NCBI GenBank assembly: GCA_963277665.1
Contig: OY728147.1
Location: 1,262,315,424 to 1,262,379,423 of the forward strand
Reading direction: 5' to 3'
DNA length: 64,000 nt
DNA from: Viscum album
Lineage: Eukaryota; Streptophyta; Magnoliopsida; Santalales; Viscaceae
Both the position numbers and the translations under genes were made by a program. The notes beneath the pieces were generated by a model. It searched no databases, was not told the origin of the DNA, and was given only the letters and a program-made list of their open reading frames with translations. Below, one piece after another: positions 34,648 through 46,440 of the stretch (positions are counted from its first letter, which is position 1; each line of letters opens with the position of its first letter).

Positions 34648-34659
34648 GCTCTGATATCA
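34648..34659 (-). promoter_or_regulatory. Primer-binding site of element B
   Basis: Element-sense TGATATCAGAGC, one base from the initiator-tRNA-Met site TGGTATCAGAGC, with AGGTTCC following. It sits immediately inside the 5' LTR. Confidence 0.85.
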
Positions 34660-34662
34660 CTC

Positions 34663-37655
34663 CGTTATTAATTGACCCAATAGGGCCCAAACCACAACTC
34701 CCCAAGCCTGCCTCTAATAGGCCAGGGGATGGCTACTAGCACAGGGTAGGCTATCACACACATGGGAGTCCTTAGCCTAAGGCACCTATATGAACACTCC
34801 CACATATTTCTCCATGAAATAGTATAGATATATATCAAAACTGAAAAGAAATTCATGAATACAACTATCACAAACCATAGTACAACAGAAGTACAAAAAG
34901 GGAAAATATAGGGCCCACCAAAAGAAAACTATAAAAGTTTCCAACCTGATCAGAAGGAGGGGATCACTATCAAATGAAACTACTAGAAAGATCCTCGGAC
35001 AAGCTCCAGTAACCACCTCAGTCGGTCTAGCTCAATAAGCTCTACCTACTCTAGGTTCTACTGAGACTCTGTCAAAAGGCATGTGGTCTTCACAAGACAT
35101 AAAACATGTGTGGGAAAATCTCGTGTAGGGGTGAGTATAAAGATACTCAGTAGGCACCCCAAAAAACCCAAAATAAAAGGAACAACTAAAGGGAATTAGT
35201 GTTCTCATCCCAACTAGAGGGAACTCAAAAAATATAGAAACTCCATCTCGAGACCATCCTCGGCTAAACATGACTAGTCTGCTCAACCACATAGTGTGTC
35301 AACCTAGAAGTGAAAAAACTGCAAGGAAACCCAAAAAACAATAGATATACTATTCGCAGGCATAAAGAATCATGAAGATCTAACCTCATCACCAATTAAT
35401 GGTTCTTACATGAGGCTCTTTATACAATAATACACTAGGCCCATCACTAGTGCCCAATACTATAGGTCTTTCCAACACTGACCTACGCCTTGCGCAAGGT
35501 TGAAATTACCCAAGTGGAGAGTCCCATTCCTTGCCACTGCCCCAGAGTCAAGGGAGTCCTAACTCCTAAACCAACCCATGAAACCTTAGTTACTCTTGTA
35601 TGGAGGGGACAATGCCTCATATTATCGAGGGATAACTAACTCCGAACCCAGAATCACAAGTAACAAGTGGAGGGGCACGCTCCCCATAACCAACTCAAAA
35701 TTGGGGGATAAATAATCCGCAGTTGTGAACCCAAGTCTTGGTATGAAAGGTGATTAACACACTGAAAAACATGATCCCACAACTTTACATGGTAGGGGAT
35801 CACCATTCTAGAAAACATGTGCCCGTACCCATGGTATGGGAGAACCACTCTGTGAAATGTGAGCTTGCACCCACGGTAGGGGAGAACCACTGTAAGGATA
35901 GAGGACCCTCTCCCTAGAATGGAAATGGAGTACCGGCCCTACCTTCCAATGATATTGGGGAGTCTACACCCTAATATGGGAGGGGAGAAGTCTAACGACA
36001 TGAACTTCACGGGGAAATCCGTACCCTAATCCATCAGGGGATTAATAACCCCAAACAAAACTTTTGAAAGGTAATAGTCCTACACCCAGGATCTGGGGAG
36101 TCCCTCAATCCATAATAGAGTCCACCATCACATTCTATGCATAAAAGCATTCAGGATAGAAAATTTACTTTCCCAAAATGAACACCCAGTGAAAAAGTCA
36201 CATTTCACCGTAAATGCCCAAATCGAGCCTTGTGGGGCCCACAACTTGATTTTATTTTAAGCACCCAAAATTAGTATTGCAACTTTTTTATTAAACCTAG
36301 GCTCACAACTCTACTGATGGTGTGCCAAACAGACATTGGACGTAGGATATACATCCAATGCAAGAATCACCAAATAATAATAAATATATTATTAATATTA
36401 AAATTGGACGTTTCATGCTACCAACTATCAAGATCATGACATAATGTCCTCAAAATATTCTTAAAAGATCTTCCTTGATCGTAGGAACATGTTTCCATAG
36501 ATGGTAGGAAAAAAAGACACCAGATTTGTGAGATATGGGGGTTTAAAACACCCTAGGCCCGATCTTTCTAGAATTATCCACCTTGTCAGCATGCGAACCA
36601 GCTACGGTTGGCCCACTGCTCCATAGACCACACTCCCTATGAACCCACTGACTCCCAATCCCCCCTAGTGATCCATGACACTATTCCCCCAACAGCCTCC
36701 ACCGTGCCACCCAGTAGCCTCTACCGCACCACCTAGTGGCCACCGCCCGCATCACCAGAACCTGCTATGCAGCCACCTACCAGATCCATGCTTCTGCCAC
36801 CTTCCATAGACCACTAGGACCACTCCGACAGTTAGATGAATATTTCAAGACCAGATCAGAAAACCTCAGGATGCGTTCTACATAGACTCAGGCTTTTCTC
36901 AACAATTCATATAAGAAAGAAGTATAAACAAGGAGGAAATGGTATTAAAACTCAAATCACCTAGCTCAAGGGAGAAAAATAGAGGATTTAGCTGCAAAAT
37001 GATTCCTAGGATGCACTAATTCTTGATCTGGAGATGATCTTCAAAAAAAAGATCAAGAAGAACCTCCTTGCCTTGGTTCGTCCATCAGTCAAAAGGGAAG
37101 AGGGAAAGGGGACCTACTGTATGCTCTCCCTAGGGGGAGGTGGAAGAGATATCGATTTAATTTTATTAAATCAATACCATCCATTTAACACCCCTCTAAT
37201 GATTCACCTCCATCCTAAAATTTGACACTAATAATGTTTATATTGAGCCTAAGGTAAACGTGACATTATGAACTCAATCGCGGTATCTTAAATTCAATAT
37301 GTGACTCATTTCACGAGTTATTTGATCTGCAATCAAAAAATAAATAAATTAATTTATTTACATAAAGGCCCTCAATAACTTTTTCTACAAAAGGCCTATG
37401 CTTTCACAAGTTATACCCCACCTTGGGTAAATGACACACTTCAGACTCAACCATTTCCTCATTTTTCTGATTCGAGATACCATTTAATAGATAACTCATT
37501 TCCACCACATGCATAGTATAAAAATACTTAGTATTTTTATAAAATTAATTACGGGAACACTAGGCCTCAGAATCGCATGTTGTCTCAGTGTCTAGCTCTG
37601 GAAATATATGTACAATTATTACAAAGTCTTAAAATGAAAAACCCAAGTAACTACA
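34663..37655 (-). repeat. 5' LTR of element B
   Basis: Partner of 29,270-32,267. In element sense it starts TGTAGTTACTTGGG at 37,655. Its 42-bp array (TAGGGGAT/TATGGGAG/TAGGGGAG at 35,793, 35,835 and 35,877) is one unit shorter than in the other LTR. Apparent frames at 35,654-35,890 come from this array. Confidence 0.88.
35785..35900. repeat. 42-bp tandem repeat array in element B 5' LTR
   Basis: Three units at exact 42-bp spacing (35,793, 35,835, 35,877), against four in the partner LTR. Confidence 0.88.
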
Positions 37656-39515
37656 TCCCTATTGAGTAAAGAATTCATAATATCAATATTTCCCCAGTTA
37701 ATCAAATAAATTTTGTATTAAAATACCATATGTTGAAATGGTATAAAATTTTGGAAAAAATCATATCCATGCTATAAAGACTATGGATATTTAATATATA
37801 TGTAATTTACAATGATAAATGATCACAATAAATTTAATGTTTCATAAAAAAGTTAATGAGCACAAAATTATTAGGAGATAAAAGATGACCATCAATTCAT
37901 CAGAAATATAGTTTTTTTAATAAAATAATAATCTTTTTATAATAAAAGAAAATTAAACCAGAACATAAAATTAAACATTCATAAAAGTTTTTATTTAAAA
38001 AACTATTGAAAAAATTATATTATAATATAAATATAGTAAAATAGTTATGGTGGTTGGGGAATCTGTTAAAATCATATACGTTAAAAAAACATTTGTTTTA
38101 AACTTTTATAATAAATTTAAAAAATAGACCTTTTAGAAAACATTATAAATATTTCATTTAAAACATCTATAAAATCTTGGATTTCATAAAATTTCCCAAA
38201 TTACTAATTTCAGTAACTAAAAATGACATTAATTATGAAAATATAAAAAATATTGATATGGACTAAAAATGTACCCCATCAAAAAGAGAACTACGATCAG
38301 ATTTCATTTAAAGATTTCATTACATGATTCTATTTCTAAAGAGGGAAATTTTTTTAAGAAAACATGGGAAATCATGAAATATCTAGAGGATAGGAAAATA
38401 TATTTAGTTTATAAAGGATAAATTATAGGATTATTTTAATTAAAAATATAAGCAATGCCAAAAAATGAGATTGTAAAACAAATTCTTACCTATTTTGTAA
38501 ATTTTAATTTGTATCCCCTAGAAATAATAAAGTTTAATTGAAGATTTAATTATCCTAAATAAATATATATTCTTGTAAAATACATATAAGGGGTGGTATA
38601 TATACTACATAAAAGTAAAAAGGTTTATAATACCAAATATGTATCAATGGAGTTGAAATTGAGAGAAATTTCCATGCATTAATTTCAAATTTCAAAATAA
38701 TTTCTTTTAAAATCTTGTATAATAAATTTATATTTATTATACATACATAAAATAACCACACACGCAAACAAATATATATATATATATATATAATATCATA
38801 TATAATCCACTTATAACATCTTATCGCTCATTTGTTTAGAATCTTTTATTATTTTAATTGTTTCGGGTGTTGTGTGATTCATTCTTCATGTATGTTTTAA
38901 TTAGATAATTATGAACCTTGTATCTTGATCATGGTTATATCATATACATAATTCTAATCCTGATATAAATATCTTACATATTCATTACATTCATATTTAA
39001 AATCATCCATGATAAAGAGACATGAAAAATGAATCACATCGCTTCATGGAGATGGTCGACTGTACATACACACGAGCAATGTTATCAGTTTTTAATGGGA
39101 GGAATGATAAGTAAGTAGATGATATATTATAATTAAAAACAATAATTTGGTTATAATTATCATATATATTCATCAATATCACCATTATGGAAATCTATGT
39201 GTAAAGGTGATGGAAAAAAATTACATCGGTTCGTGAGGCTGTAGTCCGCCATACACAAGAGCAATGGTTTTGTTTCCCATTTAATGGTGAAGGATATGGA
39301 TGAATATAATAATATATCCTTATATGGTATAACTATTTTAATTATATTTTAACAATTAGTTCATAATATATAGTGGTAAAAGAAGAATAAAAATGAAACT
39401 TATTTATGAAATTGATTAAATATTCTCTTTAGATATCATCTTAAAGGACTTAGGCTTAGTCTTTTGGGAAGACCATAACCTGTAAAACTTGTTCAGGAAT
39501 GTTTATAAGAGGTTT
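37656..39515 (-). repeat. Middle segment of the antisense LTR
   Basis: The reverse complement aligns in order with 49,480-50,700 on the plus strand: for example minus-strand GTACAGTCGACCATCTCCAT against ACAGCCTACTATCTCTATGA, and a TTACAATCTCATT block shared near 38,470 and 50,230. It includes two ~187-bp-spaced direct repeats (39,035 and 39,222). A TA tract lies at 38,772-38,791. There are no credible genes. Sequence identity is low, perhaps 65%. Confidence 0.5.
39008..39310. repeat. Tandem duplication, ~187-bp period, inside the antisense LTR
   Basis: CACATCGCTTCATGGAG at 39,035 and TACATCGGTTCGTGAGG at 39,222 start two related copies, each followed by ACACACGAGCAATG / ACACAAGAGCAATG and a TTTAATGG block. 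The inverted LTR copy has the same arrangement at 49,660 and 49,858. Confidence 0.65.
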
Positions 39516-42500
39516 TGTCACACCCCAACCATTAAAATTATTTTATTTTTATTATTTCTTATCTTTTAATATTCCCATCGAGGTTTGGGTTGAGTTTTGG
39601 TTTTAAATTTTGGAGGTTCAATAATTTTGGAGGGTTTTGGGATGCTGCATGAGCACCTCATGGTTAGTGGTAATCGTGCGGTCGGACCAGGTGACCATGT
39701 GAATGCCCAATATTTAAAATAATAATTTTTTTAGAAAATAAAATTTAAATTTATTTTTTAATAATACTAATAATAATGATATTATTTTTGTTATAAATGA
39801 AATAAATAATAATAATATTATCACTAATTTATTATTATTATGATTATTATTATAATTATTGGGTTATTAGTATTATTCTAAATATTAATATTAATATGAT
39901 TAATTATTATTTTAATTATTGTTAGTTTTATTTTTATTTTTATTATTAGTTTTAGTTTTAGGTTTTCTTTTGTATTTATTCTAACCCTAATTGAGTTCTC
40001 CTACCCTTTTTTTCTATGACACAACCACCTCTTATGTGACCTGCCTCTTGCACACCCTCTTCTGCCATTACCACCTATCCCCTCTCTAGGTGGACCTCCT
40101 CCTTGTGCCACATCACCCCCTCATGCTACCCCCTGCTCTAAACCTCCACCTCCATCTGCTTCCCTCCGGTGGTTCCCCTCACACGACACAATGCCCTCTG
40201 GCTGCCCCTACCTCTGGAACAATCCTCCCCGGTTCAATCTCTGACCGCATCTCCCTCCTTGGCGAGCCATATCTCTTCAGAGTCTGCATCCTCTCCTCCT
40301 CCAGTGTGTTTTCATTTAATTTTTGGGGGTTTTCTTCAATTTGGACAAACCATAATAAATAGGGTTGTGTTTGGTTTGGTCTTCATGGATTATAAGGGGT
40401 AAAGATTACTCTTCAGGGTGTAATCTTCCTCCTTCGAGATTCCCATTTCATTTACACTCAACCGGTAGGTGTTAAAATGCCTTTCTATACAATTCGATCC
40501 ATATTATTCTTGTGTGTTATTAATTAATTTTTAAAACATGATTCGCATCTTGTTATCTCTCTTGATTAAATTATTATGGTGTTTTGTTGATGATTTGATT
40601 TGTAAAAAATAGATTTTGAAGTTAAACTCTTATTATGAATATGTTTGCTTATGCTTAATGTGCTTGATAAAGGTATTCTTGAGATTTAGGGGTAAAAGTT
40701 AAACGATTGGGTGATGTTTTACCTTTGAAAAATTTTATCAAATTGATTCAATTATGACTTTGGTTTTTAGGTGGAACATAGTTATTTATTTAAGTGTGGT
40801 TTGAAACTTGTTTGGAAGGGATCTTTTGGTTTATGAACTTTTGTTGCATTTTATAATTAAGTTAAATGGTTGGGTATATGTTAAAGGGAAAGTGGTGTTT
40901 TCAGAGGTGATTTATAAAGGTTTCATGGATGTTAGGCATTCCATTGGATGTTATAACATCCATGGGTGCACTAGGTGCACACATGGATGTGCCCTCAAAT
41001 AGAGATTTTGTTTCCAAAATAGTGTTTTCTTAAAATATTGGTTTCTTAAATGGTTATTTGTTTTATAAATGATGTCAGTTCCTTTTGTGGTTTCTAATAG
41101 TGGTTTATAAAGTAAATATTAGAAGTTTATTCACATTTTTAAATGCTTAGTGAAAAGTATATTTCACATTTTTTGGAAAAATGATTTTTGAATTGCTTTT
41201 GGTAAATGCATTTAGGGTGTGAACAACTTAAATGCCTGTTTGGAACTGATCACTTTAAAATAGTGTTTCTTTAGACCTTGATTTCTCAAACAGTCCATTG
41301 GGTTATAAATAAAGTTGGTTCCTTTTTTTACATAATTTTATTTTAAGAGTTTTGGGATTTTTGAGTTGTCGATCACTTTTCTATAGCGTGTGGACCTTAT
41401 TGATGTAATTTAGAATTGTCTCCCATGAGAATTCCTTACGCGCATGTGAATGGGTAAGGAATATATATATATATATATATATATACCCGCTTTTTACATA
41501 ATACCTAATAGAACGAGGAATATATTCAATGAATCTTGGGGTATTTATATATATATATGTATGTATAAATACATATTTGTGTAAGTGAAAAAGGTGAGGT
41601 TTGAGAAGTTATCTTCAAAAGAGGCATGTTTGAGGTAGGATCCCTATGAATTTACCTTAAAATTTAAGAATCATTTATTTATTTCATTTCAAACCTAGTT
41701 TTTATATTATTTATAGATATAAAAATGTTACTAAAATTGTCTGTCTTGAATTGGAGTGGTTTATTTCTTGAAATGTATTGCAATAAATGGGTTGATTAAG
41801 TTTTTCACATTAATTTCTTGATGAAATTCCCTGTTGGAATTTAAAATTGTGTTTTAGATTTAAAATGGTGACTTGGATTTATTAAATGAGTGTCTTTGTG
41901 GATTTTTATTTTGAAAGTGGCGTGTGTTGGTTTATTAGAAATGGTTTAGTGTTAAATGGTTTTTTGAAGCCCGTTTGCTACCTTTGTAAAATGAATTACT
42001 TTGAAAACTCTCTTTGGGATGCACCCATTTCCTAGATGGATGTTGATGGGAATGGGTGGTACTTATATGGGACTTCCCTCATGTGTTGATTTTTGAATAA
42101 AAGAGGGAGGAAATACCTTAGAGTGATTTGGGGGTAATTTTGTGGTGTGTATTGATTGTGTAAGATGAAAATGAATCTGTTGGATTGCTTGGTTGGTATT
42201 TGTTGACTCACCCCCTTTTTAGTTTGAACATGGGAACCTTGTATAAAAAGGGAATTTTTGGTGAATTATTGATGCACTAATTTAGATTATGCACTGGCTC
42301 GTGGCCCATAGAAGTGGGATATTTTGTTATTATTGTTATGGGATTGGTCCCCTTGATCAGGCAAGGTTGGGTGACAACCAAACGTTTGGGTGTTATGATG
42401 TCATCAGGTAGGGCATGACTTCAGGATTAGTCACATGTATAGTATGTTCAATATTATTCAGGAAATCCTAGGTTCTCTCATGTTATTTTTTACTTAGTTA

Positions 42501-43268
42501 TCTACGATAGATGATTGAGATGCATGTGTTAGTTGGTTACTCTTTTGTGGTGTTTTCCATTGCCCATGTTGTATGTTTGTTAAGATTTCTTCCTTGCGTA
42601 GGGTAGATTCTTACTAAAAGTGAATAAATGGTTTCAAGTGTTTATGGAAAAAGGTTTTGAAAATGTTTTACACTTACTTCCTCTATTTTTAGAGTAAACA
42701 TCACCTCCTTTAAAATGCCAATGTTTGCTTCTTAAAAAGGGAATCTAGTTTTTTTAATTGAAAAAGGGAAATGAACTGTGATTTGTTTTAAGAAGAAAAT
42801 GTGTGAAAAACTAGTTTAATACATTATATTTCAAAATTGAAATTGGTGGATCTTTTATTTCAAGGACACACATAAGGGAATATATTTTTTGGGCATGCCT
42901 AATCAGTTTTAATACAAATGACTATAGTTTATCCCTTTTTTTAGTTTTGGTGATTCTTCTTGCTCATATTCGGTCACTATAGTGAGATATTTGTTTATGG
43001 TCAGTGGTGACCTGTAGGGTTACATGGAGGTATGTATAGTTTTATTTTCTCACCTCTGCTAGTTTTTGTTTTCATTGTTCAGTTTTTATTTATTTATTTG
43101 CCTTTCATTTAAGGGCTAAATCGTTCCTTCCTATTTAATTTTGGTACCCAACACTAGTTGCCAACCCATGGGGATTGGAAACACCCTTTGGGACTTCCCA
43201 CAGGCTGACTTGGGTGACCAGTTCAGAGTTGACCTGGTTTGGTTTGTGGCCGGTCTTGGTATGGTTTT
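39516..43268 (+). repeat. Probable solo LTR or LTR block inserted in the antisense LTR
   Basis: It starts TGTCACACCCCAACC, a common gypsy LTR start. It ends with a GGGGATTGGAAACACCC block and GGTCTTGGTATGG near 43,260, similar in layout to the end of the block at 46,441-48,495. It interrupts a sequence that otherwise aligns with the LTR at 45,646-51,870. Inside are an ATT-rich stretch (39,760-39,950), a CT-rich stretch (40,010-40,300) and an (AT)13 tract (41,460-41,485). No internal gag/pol is seen. GGTTT occurs at both edges (39,511 and 43,263), but the fit to the LTR end is not exact. Confidence 0.45.
41460..41485. repeat. (AT)n microsatellite
   Basis: Thirteen AT units. Confidence 0.92.
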
Positions 43269-44741
43269 TCTGATATAATTGCCTCTAGGTGGCCTAGAAA
43301 ATAGAGGATAGATGGTGTCTTTTTAATGTGAATGAAAGTTCACATATAAAATTAATAAAAAGATTTGAATATAATAAATACTTATTCAAATTCATGTGGA
43401 ATCATGTGTCAATAATTTAAAATATAATATGTAATATAGTTTAAATACGTTCTTAAAATAAAATTTTATTATGTTTATGTGGTATTTGAATCATTATATT
43501 TTGGTTTAACATCTTCATTAAACTATTTTAACCTTTACCACATTAATCCCTTTTTCTATCTTAACAAGTTATAATTTTATGTATAAGGTAATGATTTTCT
43601 AATAAATGAAAAAGCGATTAAAATTTAGGCTAATTATAATCCTATTTTTCATCATTAAATATTTTTTTTAATTTTTTAAAATAATTTAATAATATATCAC
43701 TTAACATAGAATACTATTAATACAATTTGAAGAACTATTCACATAATTTGAATTTAAATACATCAATAAAAATATGTAATTAAAATATAATCCTTTTCAA
43801 CATCAATTATGCATTATTATTTACTATAAATTTTTTTTGGAACCGTAAATCTTCCTAAAAAAATATGCTTTAATGTTTTTAAAATTATTTAATTTTATTT
43901 TTTCACACCTTTCACAATCACAATGTCCATGTTTCATAAGCATTTCAGATAATTTTATAATAAAAAAAATTAGAAATAAATTACCATCATAAAAATAGTT
44001 TCATTATCAACAAAATTAACTTCAGTATTCATTCTAAATTTATTTTTATCCCTATATGAACTTACAATAGAAATTTAAATGAAATAGTGTGAATTTTTTT
44101 ATTTTTATTTACTTGTAATTATCAATAGATAATGGTAAAAAATGAAATATATTTGAAGTTAGTGTAGGTATTATCAAATTGCTCCCATCTATTAAAATAA
44201 AGGAAAGTGTTGGATTGTTTTTTAATGCCTTATAACATTAATTTTAACCTTAATTACCTAATATATCCTTTACTGAGGTGATGAAATTTACCATGGTTAC
44301 TATTAATAATTTCTAAATGTAAAATGGAACTATTTTAGAAATGTAAAAATCATGAATAAAAATATGTTATCAATTTTATCAAATTGAAATCCTATAAGTT
44401 TCAAAAATTAATTAAAAAAATAAATCCAAAAAACGCGATGAAAAATATGTTTCTAGAAAATTATTTTTAAAAATAAAAATTAACTTATATAAAAATAATG
44501 TAAAATACTAATAATAATGGAATTTAGTAGATTATTTGAAATAAAATATATCTTATATAAATTTAATCACAAATCTAAATATAATGGGACTTTAAAATTA
44601 AATGATTTAAAGAAAACCATTGATTGTTTTATGAAAATCATTATTTTCACAATTCAATGAAAAAAAATATTTTTAAAGAATATTTATCTATTGATTAAAT
44701 TTATAGTGTCCAAAATTTTGAAGGTTTTTTGGATTACCACA
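43269..44741 (-). repeat. Inner (5') segment of the antisense LTR
   Basis: The reverse complement aligns with 45,646-46,440 and then 48,496-49,300. Minus-strand AATAGTAACCATGGTAAATT matches AATAGTGACCATAGTAAATT near 46,232, and both are followed by a shared ATAAGGCATTAAAAA block (46,304 on the plus strand). In LTR sense it starts TGTGGTAATCC at 44,741, directly against integrase sequence. It is very AT-rich and non-coding. Confidence 0.5.
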
Positions 44742-45620
44742 CTCTATTGTATTTAATTAGAATATGATGTTTACCTTGAAGTTCTGTTGAAGTCATTAGT
44801 AGGCTCTCAATTCCATGTTGAGTTTCGATACTTCTTATAAAACCCAAACAAATGGTTAATATAAGAGAACAATTAAAACCCTAGAGGATATATTTAGGTC
44901 TTATTCTATGTGTTTCGAAGGTGGTTGGAATCTACACCTTCCTTTAGTTGGGTTATCTTACAACACTAACTTCACTCAAGGATTTATATGAATATTTATG
45001 AATACCTCGATTGAAATATGTGTATAACTCCAATGTGATGAGATGAAGTTGGAGAAATAACAGTATTGGCACCTGATCTTACTTAGGAAATGATATGTAA
45101 AGTTAAAGCTATTCATAAGCACATGAAGGTATCTTAGATTATGCAGAAAATTTAGGTTGATAATCATAAGTGAAATATGAAATTCAAAGACTGTGAAAAG
45201 GTATTTTTGTGAATTTTTCCATGGAATAAGGTAATGAGACAAGGAAGGAATGGAATGCTCAGAAATAACAATATTTCCCCCTTCAAGATTCTTGATTTAG
45301 TAGGGAATTTAGATTATTTATAGGCACTTATTTTAACCTATCTCAAGTTCACGACGTGTTCTATGTATCTCTATAGTGAAATTACATACCTAATCCATCA
45401 CATGTACTAAAAAAATATTTTTTTACCACTATAGAATGATTTTAATATGAAGAAAAACCTTAATAAATATTATATCATAAAAATAAATTACTATAGAACA
45501 AGACTACTCGCCTAGTAAAATTTCTCTATAAGAATCAAAAAGTAGAAGAAGATACTTGGGAACCTTAGGATGTGGTGAAATTGAAATATCATATTCTTTT
45601 TGTATTAAAGGGACATAATT
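44742..45620 (+). pseudogene. Ty3/gypsy integrase C-terminal remnant between inverted LTRs
   Basis: On the plus strand, RTIKTLEDIFR and the segment GGWNLHLPLVGLSYNTNF (about 44,850-44,980) match ERTIQTLEDMLRxCVLDFGGxWExxLPLVEFxYNNS. Later blocks match the C-terminal part: QVHDVFYVSL (about 45,345), NPSHVL, and KNQKVEEDTWEP followed by DVVKLKYHILF (about 45,530-45,610). These fit HDVFHVSLLRKYVPDPSHVL and WRNQKVEEATWEPEDVMKxKYPHLF. The first half of integrase and all upstream pol are missing; the left edge abuts the 5' end of an antisense LTR. Stops and frameshifts are present. Confidence 0.85.
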
Positions 45621-45645
45621 TCAAATGAAAATTTTATTTTAATAT
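45621..45645 (+). promoter_or_regulatory. Eroded polypurine tract before plus-strand LTR
   Basis: ATTTCAAATGAAAATTTTAT precedes the LTR start TGCTATAATT, resembling the TTTCGAGGACGAAATT tail. Confidence 0.45.
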
Positions 45646-46440
45646 TGCTATAATTTTATAACTCTAGATTTTATGTTATATTAGCCTTTAAATAATTCTT
45701 TTTGATAGCTTGTGATACATGCAACCTGGAGTCTAAATGAATTGTAATATATTATACCATTATGACCAAACCTTTAATTTATTTGGTAGAAATAAGATTA
45801 ACTAAATTATAAAAAATTTATGGTTTATAATATATTAATTGGTTATCAATTCATTATAAATAAATATAAAATCATTTTAATGTAAAAGGGATGTTTTTTT
45901 TAAAACATAGTTTTTATGCTTGTAATTGTATTTATCATAATAAATAAAATTAATCACTTTTATGAATTATTTTAATGTAATTTATGTACTACATATTTAA
46001 TAATTTTTTAAAATTAATCTTCTATTTTTTATACATTAGATAATAATATATATTCAGTTTAATGCTTAAAAACTTATTTTTTCTGAACATCGATTTTCGT
46101 CATGTTTTATGAAATTATTTTAAAAGGAATTTATTTCACTTATTGAAATTGAATCTTGAATAATGGATTCCATATTTTGAATTAAGTGGATTATGTTTTT
46201 TAAATGGGTCCCTTTTATTTTTCGTCTATATGAATAGTGACCATAGTAAATTTTTGTCACTTTTTTAAGGGTAAACTTAGTAAAAAAGGGTTAAAAATTT
46301 GGGATAAGGCATTAAAAATTCTCTAAAACTTATATTTAACCTATTGGATTAGTTTTTTCAATAAATTCAATCTAGTATACAAATATATGGTAACTTTGTT
46401 CCATATTATTTTTGATTATTATTATAATATCCTATTTCTA
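45646..46440 (+). repeat. 3' LTR of the integrase-bearing element, first segment
   Basis: Directly follows the pol end. It aligns as an inverted copy with 43,900-44,741. It is cut at about 46,440 by another LTR-like block and resumes at 48,496. Confidence 0.5.

Larger units (their letters stand above)
29270..37655 (-). mobile_element. Element B: non-autonomous gypsy-type element with LTRs and gag only
   Basis: An 8.4-kb element with two ~3.0-kb LTRs around only ~2.4 kb of internal DNA. A clear polypurine tract (32,268-32,300) and primer-binding site (34,648-34,659) set the minus orientation. The interior encodes gag remnants, including a zinc knuckle, and no protease, RT, RNase H or integrase. 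This layout matches the gag-only non-autonomous elements known in plants (TR-GAG or LARD type), which would need pol from a relative. Flanking TCCAT (29,268) and TCCCT (37,656) may be an eroded target duplication. The LTRs differ at very roughly 15% by hand over one segment. Confidence 0.85.

Noticed and set aside
40090..40402. Two overlapping Pro/Leu/Ser-rich open frames
   Set aside because: They lie in a CT-rich part of an LTR-like block, overlap in different frames and match no family.
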